Positions 63,103-64,000 of a stretch of DNA of 64,000 bases are shown one piece after another. The notes under the pieces are model-generated. The model ran no database searches, was not told the DNA's origin, and worked only from the letters and a program-made list of their open reading frames with translations. The translations under genes and the position numbers were made by a program. The stretch is from Caulobacter sp. (GTDB lineage: Bacteria; Pseudomonadota; Alphaproteobacteria; Caulobacterales; Caulobacteraceae): positions 1 to 64,000 of the forward strand of contig JAIOXZ010000011.1 of the NCBI GenBank assembly GCA_021741355.1. Direction: 5' to 3'. Position 1 is the stretch's first letter, and each line of letters starts with the position of its first letter.

Positions 63103-63759
63103 TCAGATCTTCGTCAGCTGCCAGGCGCCGCCCGGCTTGCGACAGGCGCGATAGCGCTCGGTCTCGCGACCGTACTTCTTCGTGTAGGCCGTCTGCTCGA
63201 CGGTCTCGCAGCCGTCGCGCGAGGCCGCGCGGACCACCGATTTCGAAACGAAGCCGCCGTCAACCCGAAGCCAGGTCGAGCTGTGCGAAGAGGCGTCGAA
63301 CATCTCACCGGCGGTCAACTGACCGACGACCCGCGCCCGGGTTGAGGGCGTGGCGCGGATGTTGACGTTGCCCGGCGCGTACCAGCGGCCGCCGCTGCCG
63401 ACCGGCAGCACGCGGATCTCGCCATAGGCGCCGGACCTGGGGTTGCGCCAGCTGGCCGGGCGGCCGGTGGCCAGGGCCTCGTCGAGGGCGGCTTCCGCGC
63501 GCCGCTGGTCCTCCTCCTGCATCTTGCAGCCGATCGACGAACCGATCGCGGCCCCGAGGCCCGCGCCGACGACCGTGCCGGCGCCGCGTTCCCGCTTGGC
63601 GACCTGGTTGCCGACGAACCCGCCGATGATCGCGCCGATGACAGCGCCGCCTTCCTGCTTGCCGCCACTGGCGTCACAGCCGAAGACGCCGGCGTTCGCG
63701 GCGCCGGGAAGAGCTCCAAAAGTCAGAACCGCGATGGAGGCGGTAAGGGCGATGCGCAT
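63103..63759 (-). CDS. Glycine-zipper envelope protein with SH3-like domain
   Basis: A 218-residue secreted protein. After a signal peptide (MRIALTASIAVLTFGALPGAANA) comes a glycine zipper of the surface-antigen (17-kDa/SlyB) type: GAVIGAIIGGFVGNQVAKRE, then VGAGLGAAIGSSIGCKM. The C-terminal half holds an SH3-like domain (NVNIRATPSTRARVVGQLTA, then STWLRVDGGFVSKSVV), a common layout for envelope-associated proteins. The ATG at 63759 was chosen because it opens the signal peptide. Confidence 0.82.
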   Translation of the reverse strand: MRIALTASIAVLTFGALPGAANAGVFGCDASGGKQEGGAVIGAIIGGFVGNQVAKRERGAGTVVGAGLGAAIGSSIGCKMQEEDQRRAEAALDEALATGRPASWRNPRSGAYGEIRVLPVGSGGRWYAPGNVNIRATPSTRARVVGQLTAGEMFDASSHSSTWLRVDGGFVSKSVVRAASRDGCETVEQTAYTKKYGRETERYRACRKPGGAWQLTKI

Positions 63760-63886
63760 GATAGGCTCCTGTCTGAAATCTGGCGTTGCGGAGCCATTTA
63801 GCCCCGTTCGCCGTCCGAAATGTCCGGGGTTGGCTTTCCCCACGTCATCTCACGAATATGTGTCAATGCCTGCGAGGATTGAAACC

Positions 63887-64000
63887 ATGAACGCCCACAC
63901 CCCCGAGACCGCCGTCTGGACCTGCTTCAACGTCTCGATCGAAGATCAGGTTGCGCATATCCAGATGAAGCGCCCCGAAGCGATGAACACCATGAACAAG
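63887..64000 (+). CDS. Enoyl-CoA hydratase/crotonase family protein, N-terminal part (cut by window edge)
   Basis: The frame starts at ATG 63887 (MNAHTPETAVWTCFNVSIED) and runs off the window after 38 codons. IEDQVAHIQMKRPEAMNTMN is the first strand and the start of the typical crotonase RPExxNxM segment. A GAGGATTG stretch lies a short distance ahead of the ATG. The gene continues outside the window. Confidence 0.82.
   Translation, partial: MNAHTPETAVWTCFNVSIEDQVAHIQMKRPEAMNTMNK

Overview
The window is GC-rich (about two thirds G+C by eye), densely coded on both strands, and reads as a chromosomal segment of an alphaproteobacterium of the order Caulobacterales, most like Caulobacter/Phenylobacterium. 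The evidence is the small SRP RNA beside dnaX with recR nearby, a cpa/tad pilus operon, a perfect CtrA-type TTAA-N7-TTAA site before a HisKA_2/HWE-type kinase, an adjacent ornithine-decarboxylase-like and deoxyhypusine-synthase-like gene pair, and the prephenate dehydratase/kdsB/membrane cytochrome c block. This is inference from gene content; no rRNA or tRNA gene was seen.

Layout. 1-9.3 kb: the tail of a transposase, then housekeeping genes mostly on the minus strand (rmuC-def, recR, an SDR, dnaX, SRP RNA, pheA-kdsB) with nudC and a MAPEG-family gene. 9.5-13.8 kb: membrane cytochrome c, a flavoprotein, small unknown genes and a MATE exporter. 13.8-28.4 kb: a catabolic, lipid-like neighbourhood with a Baeyer-Villiger-type monooxygenase, GMC oxidoreductase, a MaoC/hotdog protein, four acyl-CoA dehydrogenases, a TauD-type dioxygenase, enoyl-CoA hydratase, two-domain redox and SDR proteins, OsmC, an MpaB-type protein, and a glutathione S-transferase gene broken by a clean 10-bp tandem duplication. 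28.6-30.3 kb: guanine deaminase and a small secreted protein. 30.5-37.3 kb: a tightly packed Flp/Tad pilus operon cpaB-C-E-F-tadB-tadC, without cpaD, pilA or cpaA. 37.9-44.6 kb: a complete five-step histidine-to-glutamate pathway (hutI divergent from hutF-U-H, then hutG). 44.6-52.5 kb: APC permease, DUF885 hydrolase, HisKA_2 kinase, DUF6356 protein, TetR regulator, and a metallophosphoesterase-glycosyltransferase pair. 52.6-56.6 kb: an OprP-like porin and a PhnCDE-type ABC importer, with a six-unit 11-bp array of Pho-box type before the porin. 56.9-64 kb: polyamine genes, a lipoprotein, an acid phosphatase, a Fur/Zur regulator, a thioesterase, an alpha/beta hydrolase, a glycine-zipper envelope protein and the start of a crotonase.

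A striking feature is the number of short palindromic intergenic repeats. At least six sequence families are visible, two of them with three to five copies inside 64 kb. They sit at gene ends so tightly that they supply stop codons to several genes (an SDR, nudC, the MAPEG gene, the TetR gene) and, apparently, the ribosome binding site of hutG. Where genes converge, three pairs share a single palindromic CTAG so that each strand reads TAG.
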